Source: Acidimicrobiaceae bacterium
Lineage (GTDB): Bacteria; Actinomycetota; Acidimicrobiia; Acidimicrobiales; RAAP-2
Assembly (NCBI GenBank): GCA_003138855.1
Contig: PLHF01000116.1
Coordinates: forward strand, 1 to 58,464
Direction of reading: 5' to 3'
Length of the DNA stretch: 58,464 nucleotides
The position numbers were made by a program, and so were the translations under genes. The notes under the pieces were generated by a model that did no database searches, was not told where the DNA came from, and saw nothing but the letters and a program-made list of their open reading frames with translations. Positions 39,982 to 48,203 of the stretch are shown here, piece after piece; within the stretch, counting starts at the first letter, position 1; every line of letters begins with the position of its first letter.

Positions 39982-42462
39982 GTGAGCGCCCCCGTCGACT
40001 GCGCCCCACCTGCCCCGGCACCAGCGGGGGTGCGCCTGGCACCGCCGCGGCCGGGCTCCCCGCTGGTGTGGCGGTTCACGCGCCCCTCGGCCTGGCCGGG
40101 GTGGACCAGCTTCGTGGTGGTGGCCGGCGTCACCCTGATCGCCCTCAGCCAGCTCCACCCCTCGCTGCTGCTGGCCAACACCACCACGGCGGGGGGCGAC
40201 ACCGGGGCCCATGTGATGCTGCCGGCGTTCCTGAAGTCCCAGTTGCTGACCCACGGGCAGCTGGCGGGATGGGATCCCGACTGGTACGACGGGTTCCCCC
40301 TCTACACCTTCTACTTCCCGCTTCCCGGGCTGATCACCGTCCTCTTCAACGCGCTGGTCAGCTACGACATCGCCTTCAAGCTGGTCACGGTGCTCGGGAC
40401 CGTCCTCCTCCCGGTGTCGGCGTGGGCATTCGGACGGAAGGCCGGCCTGCGCGACCCGGGGCCGGCGTGCCTGGCCGCGGCCACACTGCCCTTCCTGTTC
40501 GAACCGAGCTTCTCCATCTACGGCGGGAACCTCCTCTCCACACTGGCCGGTGAGTACTCGTTCTCCCTCAGCCTGTCGTTTGCCCTCCTCTTCCTGGGGG
40601 TGGTGGCCTCGGGGCTGCGGACAGGGCGGCACCGGGCCCTGGCGGGGGTGCTCTTCGCCGTCACCCTGCTGTGCCACCTGCTGCCCGCCATCTTCGCCGC
40701 GGCGGGAGCGGTCGTGTGGCTGCTGCTCGACGCCGACCTTGTGCGGCTCTTCCACCGGGGGTGGAGCGCCCATGCCGCCGGCCGCCGGTGGTTGCGTCGT
40801 GTCCTCTGGTCGGTGGTGGCCGGCGTAGTCGGCGTCGGCCTGACCGCGTGGTGGCTCCTCCCCTTCGCCGCCGAGCAGTCGTACACGACCGACATGGGGT
40901 ACACCAAGGTCCTCGGCTTCCCCCACCTGCTCTTCCCGGGGTCGGCCCGATGGGTGGTGGCGGCCGACGTGGTGGGCCTGGTGGCCATGGTCGTGCGCCG
41001 GAACCGGGTGGCCCTGTTCATCGCGGTGATGGGGGCCCTGTCGGCGGCCGTGGTCTGCCTCGACCCGGCCGGCAAGTTGTACAACGTGCGCTTCCTGCCG
41101 TTCTGGTTCCTCTGCATGTACCTGATGGCGGGCATCGCCCTGGCCGAGACGATCGGCGCCGTGGCCCGGTTCCGTCGCCGCCGGCGCCTCGGCCAGTGGG
41201 TCCTGGTGATCCGCCAGCGGCTGGGCACCGTGCAGGGGATGCCGTGGCAGCCGGGCATGCGCATCAGCCGGTTCCGGCGGCCGGTCCCCGGCGGAAACGC
41301 GCCGGGCGCCGTGGTGGGCCCGCTGGTGGCGCTGGCGGCGGCCTGTCTGGCGGTCGTCCCGCCGCTCGTGCTTCCGGCATCGGCGTTGAGCAGGATCGGC
41401 GTGACGGTGGGCGCCGACCAACCGAGTGCCTGGGCGGCCTGGAACTACTCGGGATACGAGCGGAAGCCCGACTACCCCGAGTACAACGCCGTGATCCAGA
41501 TGATGAAGGGTGTCGGGGCGAGCCAGGGGTGTGGCCGGACCATGTGGGAGTACGACCCGTCCCTCAACCGGTTCGGCACCACGATGGCGCTGATGCTGCT
41601 GCCCTACTGGACCAACGGGTGCATCGATTCGATGGAGGGCCTGCTGTTCGAGTCGTCCTCGACCACCCCGTTCCACTTCATCAACCAGAACGAGCTGTCG
41701 GTCAACCCGTCGGACGCCATTACCAGTCCGGCCATCCAGTACGGGGGGCTCGATGTCCCGCTCGGGATCGAGCACCTCCAGCAACTGGGCGTCCGCTACC
41801 TGCTGGCCTCGTCGAGCACCGTGGAGCAGGCCGCCGCGGCCGACCCCAATGCCACCGAGGTGGCCTCGAGCGGCCCGTGGAACACCAGCTACAACGGTGA
41901 GGTGCTGGACGTGACGTGGAAGGTCTACCGGATCAGCGACTCGTCACTGGTGCAGCCCTTGGCCAACCGGCCGGTGGTCTGGGAGGGCGTGAAGCCCAGC
42001 CAGTCCAGCTGGTTGGGCCCCGCGGTCAGCTGGTACGACCAGCCCAGCCGCTGGGACGTGGTCCCAGCCGCCGACGGGCCCGCGACCTGGGAGCGCATCT
42101 CGACGGGGGACACCCATCCGGCGGTGGTGCCGGAGCCGGCCACGGTGGTGTCCGGGGTCACCCAGACCGACAGCTCCATCTCCTTCCATGTCGATCGGAT
42201 CGGGACGCCGGTCGAGGTGAAGGTGTCGTACTTCCCGAACTGGCAGGCGACGGGGGCGGACGGTCCCTGGCGTGTGGCGCCGAATCTGATGGTGGTGGTC
42301 CCGACGAGCCACGACGTGACGCTGCACTACGGGAAGTCCCCGGCTGACTGGGCCGGGGAGCTCGTCTCCCTCGTGGCGCTGGCGGCGGCGGTGGCCCTGG
42401 CCGTCACCGGACGGCGCGCCCGGCGTCGCCGGCGGGCGCCCAAGAGCGTGCACCGAGCATGA
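39982..42462 (+). CDS. Large multi-TM protein, GT-C/PTPS-related (PF10131-like)
   Basis: 826 aa. About ten to twelve membrane helices fill residues 35-480. The first outside loop carries GGDTGAHVMLPAFLKS and WDPDWYDGFPLYTFYFPLPG, like the acidic loop of GT-C glycosyltransferases and the 6-pyruvoyl-tetrahydropterin-synthase-related membrane family PF10131. A large soluble domain of about 300 residues follows outside, then one last TM near 795-812 and a basic tail. The likely role is transfer of a lipid-linked sugar to an outer acceptor; the substrate is unknown. GTG 39982 is next to the CPBP stop and its own stop overlaps the Lon-N gene by 4 nt. Confidence 0.75.
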   Translation: MSAPVDCAPPAPAPAGVRLAPPRPGSPLVWRFTRPSAWPGWTSFVVVAGVTLIALSQLHPSLLLANTTTAGGDTGAHVMLPAFLKSQLLTHGQLAGWDPDWYDGFPLYTFYFPLPGLITVLFNALVSYDIAFKLVTVLGTVLLPVSAWAFGRKAGLRDPGPACLAAATLPFLFEPSFSIYGGNLLSTLAGEYSFSLSLSFALLFLGVVASGLRTGRHRALAGVLFAVTLLCHLLPAIFAAAGAVVWLLLDADLVRLFHRGWSAHAAGRRWLRRVLWSVVAGVVGVGLTAWWLLPFAAEQSYTTDMGYTKVLGFPHLLFPGSARWVVAADVVGLVAMVVRRNRVALFIAVMGALSAAVVCLDPAGKLYNVRFLPFWFLCMYLMAGIALAETIGAVARFRRRRRLGQWVLVIRQRLGTVQGMPWQPGMRISRFRRPVPGGNAPGAVVGPLVALAAACLAVVPPLVLPASALSRIGVTVGADQPSAWAAWNYSGYERKPDYPEYNAVIQMMKGVGASQGCGRTMWEYDPSLNRFGTTMALMLLPYWTNGCIDSMEGLLFESSSTTPFHFINQNELSVNPSDAITSPAIQYGGLDVPLGIEHLQQLGVRYLLASSSTVEQAAAADPNATEVASSGPWNTSYNGEVLDVTWKVYRISDSSLVQPLANRPVVWEGVKPSQSSWLGPAVSWYDQPSRWDVVPAADGPATWERISTGDTHPAVVPEPATVVSGVTQTDSSISFHVDRIGTPVEVKVSYFPNWQATGADGPWRVAPNLMVVVPTSHDVTLHYGKSPADWAGELVSLVALAAAVALAVTGRRARRRRRAPKSVHRA

Positions 42463-43088
42463 CCGTTCCCCTGGGGATGTTCCCACTGTCGACGGTGCTG
42501 TTCCCCCGGGCCGGCCTCCCGCTGCATGTCTTCGAGGACCGGTACCGGGAGCTGATGGCCCACTGCATGAACGGCGACGGTGAGTTCGGCGTCGTCCTGA
42601 TCGCCCGCGGCTCGGAGGTGGGAGGGAGTGATCAGCGGGTCGGTGTGGGCACCGTGGCCCGGATCGCCAACGTCGCCGAGCTGGGGGACGGCCGCCTGCT
42701 GGTGGTGGCCACCGGCGTGCGCAGGGTGCGGGTCGACCGGTGGCTCCCCGACGACCCCTATCCGGTGGCCCTGGTGGCGGATATCCCCGACGACGTGTCC
42801 GCCGACGACGGGACCACGCTGGCCGGAGCCGAGTTCGCCGTGCGCCGATTGCGGTCGCTCCTCTCCGAGCTGGGCGACGTCCCCGCCCTCCCGCACAACC
42901 TCCGGATCACCGGTGACGAGGAGGACGTCGGCTGGCAGCTCTGCGACATGGCGCCGTTGACCGCACTGGACCTCCAACGGCTCCTCGCCACCGAGGGGCT
43001 GATGACCCGGATGCAGCTCTTGACCGAGCTGTGCGACGCCATGGCCGAGGACGTCACCAGGATGCTGGCCGACGGGTCGAGCGAGTAG
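42459..43088 (+). CDS. Lon-N (LON substrate-binding) domain protein
   Basis: 209 aa. It consists of a Lon N-terminal-type domain without ATPase or protease: MFPLSTVLFPRAGLPLHVFEDRYREL, GEFGVVLIARGSE, VGTVARI, LVVATGVRRVRV. Stand-alone LON-domain proteins are common in Actinobacteria and their role is unclear; they may bind unfolded substrates for a partner. The ATG at 42459 overlaps the upstream stop (ATGA). It converges on the amidase gene 15 nt away. Confidence 0.9.
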   Translation: MTVPLGMFPLSTVLFPRAGLPLHVFEDRYRELMAHCMNGDGEFGVVLIARGSEVGGSDQRVGVGTVARIANVAELGDGRLLVVATGVRRVRVDRWLPDDPYPVALVADIPDDVSADDGTTLAGAEFAVRRLRSLLSELGDVPALPHNLRITGDEEDVGWQLCDMAPLTALDLQRLLATEGLMTRMQLLTELCDAMAEDVTRMLADGSSE

Positions 43089-43103
43089 GCCTGCTCCGGC
43101 CGG

Positions 43104-44678
43104 TCAGGGGATCTGCTGGGCCTCGAGGAACGCGGTGATGCCGTCAGCGAGGCCCTGGGCGGCCTGTTGGCGCCACTGGGGTGATTCGGTCAGGGCGGAA
43201 TCGGCCGGATTCTGCATGTTGGCGCACTCGATCAGCACCTTGGGGACCGTCGACAGGTTGAGCCCACCGAGGTTGTTCCTCACGTCGACGCCGTTGCTGC
43301 CCGAGTAGTCCGACGGGGGCTCCCCTGTGTCGGCGGCGAATGCGGAGCGCACCTCGGCGGCCAGTTGTGCCGACGCCGGCACGATGGCCATGTTGTTACT
43401 GATGGAGCTGACCACGGGGGCCGGTGCGATCACGTCGAAACCCCGGCCGGTCACCGGACCGCCGTCGGCATGGATGGAGATGGCTGCGTCGGCGCGGGCG
43501 TCGTTGCCGATGGCCGCCCGGGTGTTCACGCACGGGCCCACGCCGTTGTCGGTGGCCCGCGTCATGACCACGGTCGCCCCCTCGGAGGCGAGGAGGGCAT
43601 CGAGGCGGGTGGCCACATCGAAGTTGAAGGCGTGCTCGGTGTAGCCCCCCGCCGTCTGCGTCCCGGCGGTGTCGCACGTCTCGGTGAAGCCGCCCCCGTC
43701 GATCGGTTGGTTGATGAAGCCGGGGTCGCCGCCGTTGCCGCCGTCGTGACCCGGGTCAATGGCCACGACCTCGCCCGCCATCGGCGGCACGGTGACCGAT
43801 CCCAGGAACGACGCCCCGCCGTAGACGGACACCCCCCCGTTGGCGGAGACGATCCGATAGCCGGGCCCTCCACCGGCGTTCAGGCCGACCGCCGCCCGTT
43901 TCAGGTCTCCGCTGGCCGAACCCTCGAAGGGCGCCCCGAAGGCGAACACCCCTCCGTCGCCGGCCACCAGCCAGTAGCCGGTACCGGCCGGATCGGCCTG
44001 CATGCCGACCACCGGCGAGCGGAGGACGATCCCGCCGGTCGATCCGGAGTAGGGCGCGTCGCCGAAGGCGAACACGCCACCGTCGGCAGCCGTGAACCAG
44101 TAGCCGCCGCCGTCGGGTGTGGCGGCCATGCCGGCGATCGGGCGATTGAGGGGTCGACCGCCCATGGAGCCGAAGAAGGGCGCGTCGCCGAACGCGAACA
44201 CACCTCCGTCGGAGGCGACCAACCAGTAGCCGCCGCCGTCGGGTGTGGCGGCCATGCCGGCGATCGGGCGATTGAGGGGTCGACCGCCCATGGAGCCGAG
44301 GAAGGGCGCGTCGCCGAACGCGAACACACCACCGTCGGATGCCACCAACCAGTAGCCGCCGCCGTCGGCCGTGGCCGCCATGCCCACGATCGGCGCCACC
44401 AGGGCGATGGCGCCGGTCGAGCCCAAGAAGGGGGCGCCGAACGCGAACACACCACCGTCGGATGCCACCAACCAGTAGCCCCCCGTCGCCCGGTCGACCG
44501 CAGAACCGACGATGAGGTGGAGGCTGGTCGGCCCCGACGCAGGATCGGTCCTCGGGAGGGCCGTCCCTCCGCCGGGGGCGGCCACCGCAGTGACCGAGAG
44601 GGCCGCAAGGGCGACTGCCCCCACTGCCAGCGGCGCAGCCAGCCTCCAGGCCCACCTGCCGATGGTCGATCTCGTCAC
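43104..44678 (-). CDS. Secreted N-acetylmuramoyl-L-alanine amidase with 42-aa repeats
   Basis: 524 aa. Signal peptide RWAWRLAAPLAVGAVALAAL with a likely Ala-x-Ala cleavage site near residue 33. Six imperfect 42-residue repeats (GGYWLVASDGGVFAFGD) follow, probably a propeller-like or wall-binding domain. The C-terminal Amidase_3 domain cuts the amide between MurNAc and the stem peptide and shows the zinc ligands in DPGHDGG, GGYTEHAFNFDVA and AISIHADGG, plus the catalytic Glu in LIECANM. GTG 44678 is chosen because CAGGAT lies 6 nt before it on the minus strand; ATG 44696 would add six residues. Divergent from the phosphomannomutase gene. Confidence 0.9.
   Translation of the reverse strand: MTRSTIGRWAWRLAAPLAVGAVALAALSVTAVAAPGGGTALPRTDPASGPTSLHLIVGSAVDRATGGYWLVASDGGVFAFGAPFLGSTGAIALVAPIVGMAATADGGGYWLVASDGGVFAFGDAPFLGSMGGRPLNRPIAGMAATPDGGGYWLVASDGGVFAFGDAPFFGSMGGRPLNRPIAGMAATPDGGGYWFTAADGGVFAFGDAPYSGSTGGIVLRSPVVGMQADPAGTGYWLVAGDGGVFAFGAPFEGSASGDLKRAAVGLNAGGGPGYRIVSANGGVSVYGGASFLGSVTVPPMAGEVVAIDPGHDGGNGGDPGFINQPIDGGGFTETCDTAGTQTAGGYTEHAFNFDVATRLDALLASEGATVVMTRATDNGVGPCVNTRAAIGNDARADAAISIHADGGPVTGRGFDVIAPAPVVSSISNNMAIVPASAQLAAEVRSAFAADTGEPPSDYSGSNGVDVRNNLGGLNLSTVPKVLIECANMQNPADSALTESPQWRQQAAQGLADGITAFLEAQQIP
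43800..44483 (-). repeat. 126-bp repeats encoding the amidase 42-aa repeat domain
   Basis: Six repeats in all. The copies beginning near 44161 and 44287 are almost identical at DNA level over 126 bp, pointing to recent duplication or gene conversion; the outer copies have diverged. Confidence 0.85.
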
Positions 44679-44741
44679 GCTGCGATCCTGCCACATCGGC
44701 GCCCGACCCGGTCGTCCTCGATCTGGGGATTCCCGTCGACG

Positions 44742-44781
44742 GTCAGCCCTCCTGCGCACCGATGGGAGCAGGAGGGCTGAC
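44742..44781. promoter_or_regulatory. 14-bp perfect inverted repeat in the amidase/manB divergent region
   Basis: GTCAGCCCTCCTGC and GCAGGAGGGCTGAC are exact reverse complements, 12 nt apart. The right arm ends 1 nt before the -10-like TAGGAT of the phosphomannomutase gene, so the repeat covers its -35 region. It is a strong operator candidate. If the message is leaderless, the repeat is not transcribed with that gene and cannot act as an RNA hairpin there. Confidence 0.6.
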
Positions 44782-44782
44782 C

Positions 44783-44788
44783 TAGGAT
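44783..44788 (+). promoter_or_regulatory. Candidate -10 element of the phosphomannomutase operon
   Basis: TAGGAT, 9 nt before ATG 44798, directly after the inverted repeat. Confidence 0.45.
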
Positions 44789-44797
44789 GGCCCGGCC

Positions 44798-46189
44798 ATG
44801 ACCTCCCTCTCCGCTGTCTTCAAGGCCTACGACATCCGCGGCGTCGTCCCCGACGAGCTCAATGCACTCCAATTCCGCGCCATCGGTGTGGCGGTGGCGC
44901 GGTTCACCGGCGCCCCCACCCTGCTGGTGGCACGGGACATGCGGGAGTCGGGGGCCGAGCTCGCAGGAGCGTTCGCCGACGGGGTCCGGTCCGAGGGGAC
45001 CGGCGTCATCGACCTCGGCCTCGGCTCGACCGACCTGCTCTACTTCGCCGCCGGAAGCCTCGATGCGCCGGGCGCGATGTTCACGGCCTCCCACAATCCG
45101 GCGCGGTACAACGGGCTCAAGCTCTGCCAGGCCGGTGCGCGGCCGATCGGGCTTGACACCGGCCTGGCAGAGATCCAGGCGACGGCCGAGTCGCTGCTCG
45201 ACGAGTGGTCGGTCAACGGCCCGCCGGAGCTCGACCCCGGGCAGATGGGCCCGATCGAGGAGCGGTCCGTCCTCGACGCCTACGCCGATCACGTCCGGTC
45301 CTTCGTGGATCTGGACAGCCTGCGCCCGCTGCGAGTGGTGGCGGACACCGCCAACGGGATGGGAGGGTTGGTCGCCCCCAAGGTCTTCGAGGGACTGCCT
45401 TTCGAGGTGGAGATCCTCTTCCCCGAGCTCGACGGGAACTTCCCCAACCACCCCGCCGACCCCATCCAGCCCGACAATCTGGTGGATCTGCAGCGAGTCG
45501 TCCTCGACACCGGGGCCGACATCGGTCTGGCCTTCGACGGCGATGCCGACCGGGTCTTCCTCGTGGACGAGCATGCCGAGCCGGTCTCGGGCTCGCTGAC
45601 CACCGCCCTCGTGGCTGCTTCGCTGCTCGACAAGCACCCGGGGTCGACGGTGCTCTACAACTGCATCTGCTCGCGGGTGGTGCCCGAGGTCATCGCCGAG
45701 AAGGGTGGTGTGGGGATCCGCACCAAGGTGGGGCACAGCTACATCAAGCAGGTGATGGCCGAGACGGGGGCGGTCTTCGGCGGCGAGCACTCGGGCCACT
45801 ACTACTTCCGCGAGAACTACCGGGCCGACTCCGGGATCATCGCCGCCATGCTGGTCCTCGAGCTCCTGAGCGTGACGGGCAAGCCGCTCTCCGAACTGTT
45901 GGCGCCCTTCAAACGCTATGCGGACTCGGGGGAGATCAACACGGTGGTGGACGACCCCGCCGGAATCGTCGAGCTGCTGGCGGCCGAGGTGGAGGCGGCC
46001 GGGGGCGCGCTCGGGACGGCCGACCGCCTGGACGGGCTCACCGTCGACCGGGGGGACTGGTGGTACAACCTGCGCCCGTCGAACACGGAGCCTCTCCTCC
46101 GCCTGAATGTCGAGGCATCGGACGAGGGGTCCTGCGCCCGGCATGTGGCCGAGGTCGAAGGCGCCATAGCCAGGCTGCTCGGCAACTGA
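44798..46189 (+). CDS. manB: Phosphomannomutase / phosphoglucomutase
   Basis: 463 aa alpha-D-phosphohexomutase. Interconverts mannose-6-phosphate and mannose-1-phosphate (often glucose phosphates too). Four domains: the phosphoserine loop TASHNPARYNGLK, the metal loop DGDADRVFLVDE, the sugar loop GGEHSGHYYF and the phosphate loop RPSNTEPLLRLNVE are all intact. In the operon with PGI/PMI it would convert fructose-6-phosphate to mannose-1-phosphate for GDP-mannose. The start is ATG 44798 behind TAGGAT and the 14-bp inverted repeat, so the operon is probably repressible. Confidence 0.95.
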   Translation: MTSLSAVFKAYDIRGVVPDELNALQFRAIGVAVARFTGAPTLLVARDMRESGAELAGAFADGVRSEGTGVIDLGLGSTDLLYFAAGSLDAPGAMFTASHNPARYNGLKLCQAGARPIGLDTGLAEIQATAESLLDEWSVNGPPELDPGQMGPIEERSVLDAYADHVRSFVDLDSLRPLRVVADTANGMGGLVAPKVFEGLPFEVEILFPELDGNFPNHPADPIQPDNLVDLQRVVLDTGADIGLAFDGDADRVFLVDEHAEPVSGSLTTALVAASLLDKHPGSTVLYNCICSRVVPEVIAEKGGVGIRTKVGHSYIKQVMAETGAVFGGEHSGHYYFRENYRADSGIIAAMLVLELLSVTGKPLSELLAPFKRYADSGEINTVVDDPAGIVELLAAEVEAAGGALGTADRLDGLTVDRGDWWYNLRPSNTEPLLRLNVEASDEGSCARHVAEVEGAIARLLGN

Positions 46190-46276
46190 CCGCCGGGCAT
46201 CGGGTCCACCATGGGCGACCCTGACTCACGTCGCAGATCGATGGGCCATCATGGAGCAACGAGAGAGGAACGCAAC

Positions 46277-46522
46277 ATGACGCTCGACCCCCTGCTGATC
46301 GATGTGCTGGCGTGCCCGGAGGACAAGGGGCCGCTGCTGTACTTCGCCGACGAGGACCGGCTCTACAACCCGCGCCTCCATCGGAGCTACGAGGTGCGGG
46401 ACGGCATTCCGGTGATGTTGATCGACGAGGCCACCGCGGTCGATGCCACCGAGCATGCCCGCCTGATGGCCAAGGCCGAGGCAGGGGGCGCCCGGTCCAC
46501 CGGCCGGGCAGCGGGGGCGTGA
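46277..46522 (+). CDS. Trm112 / UPF0434-family small protein
   Basis: 81 aa. LLIDVLACPEDKGPLLYF, YEVRDGIPVMLIDEA match the UPF0434/YcaR family related to the zinc-binding methyltransferase activator Trm112. Only one Cys remains (CPEDK), so the classical zinc site is incomplete. The Actinobacterial member usually lies between phosphomannomutase and PGI/PMI, as here; its role is not established. ATG 46277 has a GAGAGGA Shine-Dalgarno. The stop overlaps the next GTG. Confidence 0.88.
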   Translation: MTLDPLLIDVLACPEDKGPLLYFADEDRLYNPRLHRSYEVRDGIPVMLIDEATAVDATEHARLMAKAEAGGARSTGRAAGA

Positions 46523-47604
46523 CCGGTTCCGGGCCCGGTGGAGGCGGGCCTTCCACCTCGTCGGCTCCGTTGCCGGTCGACTCCTTGGACCTGTGGGGCG
46601 CCACGGCCGGGCTTCCCGAGCAGGTGGAGACGGCGGTGGCCGCAACGCGGGACGTCGGGGACCTCCCCGACCACGAGCAGGTGGAGAACGTCGTGGTGCT
46701 GGGGATGGGGGGCAGCGGGATCGCCGGCGATGTCCTGATGGCAGTGGCGGCGCCGTTCATGCCGGTGCCGGTGACCGTGGTGAAGGGATACGAGCCACCC
46801 GACTACGTGGGAACCGGCTCCCTGGTCTTCGCCCTTTCGTTCTCCGGCAACACCGAAGAGACGTTGGAGGCCGCCGCTGCCGCCTACGAGGCGGGCGCCT
46901 CGTTGGTCGTGGTGGCCGGAGGCGGCGAGCTGGTGCGGCTGGCCGGCGAGTGGGCGGTCCCCGTGGTCCCCGTGCCGGGCACCATTCCCCAGCCCCGTGC
47001 TGCGCTGGGTGCGATGGCCATCCCGCCGCTGGTGCTGTTGGAGCGGATCGGGCTCTTCCCCGGCGCCCTCCAGTGGGTGGACCAGGCCGTCGACCAGCTG
47101 CGGATCCGTCGGGACGAGCTGGTCCGGCCGGGCAACCGGGCCGAGGCGCTGGCCCGGCAGATCGGCCGGACCATTCCGCTGATCCACAGCTCCCAGGACC
47201 TGGGTGCAGCCGCCGCCCTGCGCTGGAAGGCGCAGATCAACGAGAACGCCAAGTGCCCGGCCTTCTTCAACGTCTACCCGGAGCTCTGCCACAACGAGGT
47301 GGCCGGCTGGGGCCAGCACGGTGATGCCACCAGGCAGCTGATCACCCTGGTCAACCTCCGGCACGACGCCGAGCACCCCCAGGTGAGCCGCCGGTTCGAC
47401 CTGGTGGCCGACCTCCTCCTCGAGGTGGTCGCCGATGTCGTCGAGGTGCGGGCGGCAGGCGAAGGGGACCTGGCCCAACTGTTCGACCTGGCCCTGATAG
47501 GCGATTTCGTCTCCCTCCACCTGGCCGGCAACGAAGGCATCGACCCGGGTCCGGTTCCCGTGCTCGACGAGATCAAGCGGGAGCTGGGCGTGGGCGGGGC
47601 CTGA
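46519..47604 (+). CDS. Bifunctional phosphoglucose/phosphomannose isomerase
   Basis: 361 aa SIS-domain enzyme that interconverts glucose-6-P, fructose-6-P and mannose-6-P. Two SIS domains: VLGMGGSGIAGDVL, ALSFSGNTEETLEAA (phosphate loop), and the active-site segment NENAKCPAFFNVYPELCHNEVAGW with catalytic Glu and His. The length fits the bifunctional family rather than classical PGI. The first 16 residues are Gly/Ser-rich and may be non-essential. GTG 46519 overlaps the Trm112-like stop (GTGA). A hairpin overlapping the stop codon probably ends the operon. Confidence 0.93.
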   Translation: MTGSGPGGGGPSTSSAPLPVDSLDLWGATAGLPEQVETAVAATRDVGDLPDHEQVENVVVLGMGGSGIAGDVLMAVAAPFMPVPVTVVKGYEPPDYVGTGSLVFALSFSGNTEETLEAAAAAYEAGASLVVVAGGGELVRLAGEWAVPVVPVPGTIPQPRAALGAMAIPPLVLLERIGLFPGALQWVDQAVDQLRIRRDELVRPGNRAEALARQIGRTIPLIHSSQDLGAAAALRWKAQINENAKCPAFFNVYPELCHNEVAGWGQHGDATRQLITLVNLRHDAEHPQVSRRFDLVADLLLEVVADVVEVRAAGEGDLAQLFDLALIGDFVSLHLAGNEGIDPGPVPVLDEIKRELGVGGA

Positions 47605-47640
47605 GCCCTCGCCGCGGCCGGGCCCGGCTGCCCCCTCAGG
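47600..47640 (+). terminator. Terminator-like hairpin after the manB operon
   Basis: CCTGAG (47600-47605) pairs with CTCAGG (47635-47640), enclosing the palindrome GCCGGGCCCGGC (47617-47628). The stem includes the stop codon and has no U-tract. Confidence 0.5.
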
Positions 47641-47829
47641 CGGATTCGGGGTACGCAGCACCTTCTTGACCTGGTGGTTCGCGTGGCCCGAGGCGGTGCA
47701 CGGCCTCCGACCGCGGTCCGGGCGCCGAGTGACACCAGTGTTGCCATTGGGTAACGGCCCCGTGGCAACCTAATGAACTCGGGCCCATGGGCCCTGGACT
47801 CCGGACGTCGCAGGCGTACACTTCACCCC
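47605..47829. other. Intergenic region upstream of the hpf leader RNA
   Basis: No gene is supported. It contains an inverted repeat GTTGCCA-n16-TGGCAAC (47740-47769), a palindrome GGGCCCATGGGCCC (47781-47794), and the candidate promoter of the hpf leader RNA. These may be terminator and operator elements. Confidence 0.5.
47794..47822 (+). promoter_or_regulatory. Candidate promoter of the hpf leader RNA
   Basis: -10-like TACACT (47817-47822), with CTGGAC at 47794-47799 at a 17-nt spacing as a weak -35. Transcription would start near 47830. Confidence 0.45.
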
Positions 47830-48189
47830 GTGAGCTGCGTGCGGGTCTGTGGTTGCAAGTCGAAGCCAGTCGCAGGCGAAACGACCCACGTAAGGCAACT
47901 CGTGGTTGCTGAGCATGGTGCGGCTTAGGAGTAAGTCCTGCCCGCGTTGCTCCCGGCTGTCGGGGGAGCGCGGAGATGAGGTGACGCGTGCCATCAGTGG
48001 CTCCGAAGGGTCTACCGCCGGTGACGGTCGGTGCCGCCGGAGCCCGGCCGCAACTCTCACCGCAGGCGAGTGTGGGGTCAAAGACCAGGTCAGCCGCCCG
48101 CAGCTCACGGCAACACCCCGACAGTGGACGATCGGACCATGGACAAGGAGGACCGGGTACAAGTCCCAGTAGTGCCAGGCAGCACAACC
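47830..48189 (+). ncRNA. Structured leader RNA upstream of hpf (raiA-motif candidate)
   Basis: About 360 nt without a supported gene, between a candidate promoter and the hpf Shine-Dalgarno. Visible stems: CCACG (47886-47890) with CGTGG (47901-47905); AGGA (47927-47930) with TCCT (47936-47939); CCGC-GCTCCC (from 47942) with GGGAGC-GCGG (47964-47973), one 3-nt bulge; GATG (47975) with CATC (47992-47995); GGCTCCG (47999-48005) with CGGAGCC (48038-48044) around an inner hairpin; GGTC-AAA-GACC (48076-48086). Known: raiA-motif RNAs occur upstream of raiA/hpf in Firmicutes and Actinobacteria. Identity to that motif is my inference from position and structure, not a covariance match. Confidence 0.5.
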
Positions 48190-48196
48190 AAGGAGG
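48190..48196 (+). promoter_or_regulatory. Strong ribosome binding site of hpf
   Basis: AAGGAGG, 7 nt before GTG 48204. It is the strongest Shine-Dalgarno in the window and decides the start. It may be masked by the leader RNA. Confidence 0.8.
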
Positions 48197-48203
48197 CGAA
48201 TAG

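Noticed and set aside
47830..48203. RNase P RNA, tmRNA or SRP RNA as identity of the hpf leader
   Set aside because: The conserved RNase P ends, a tmRNA tag frame ending in Ala-Ala, and the SRP GGAA/AGCA core were looked for and not found.
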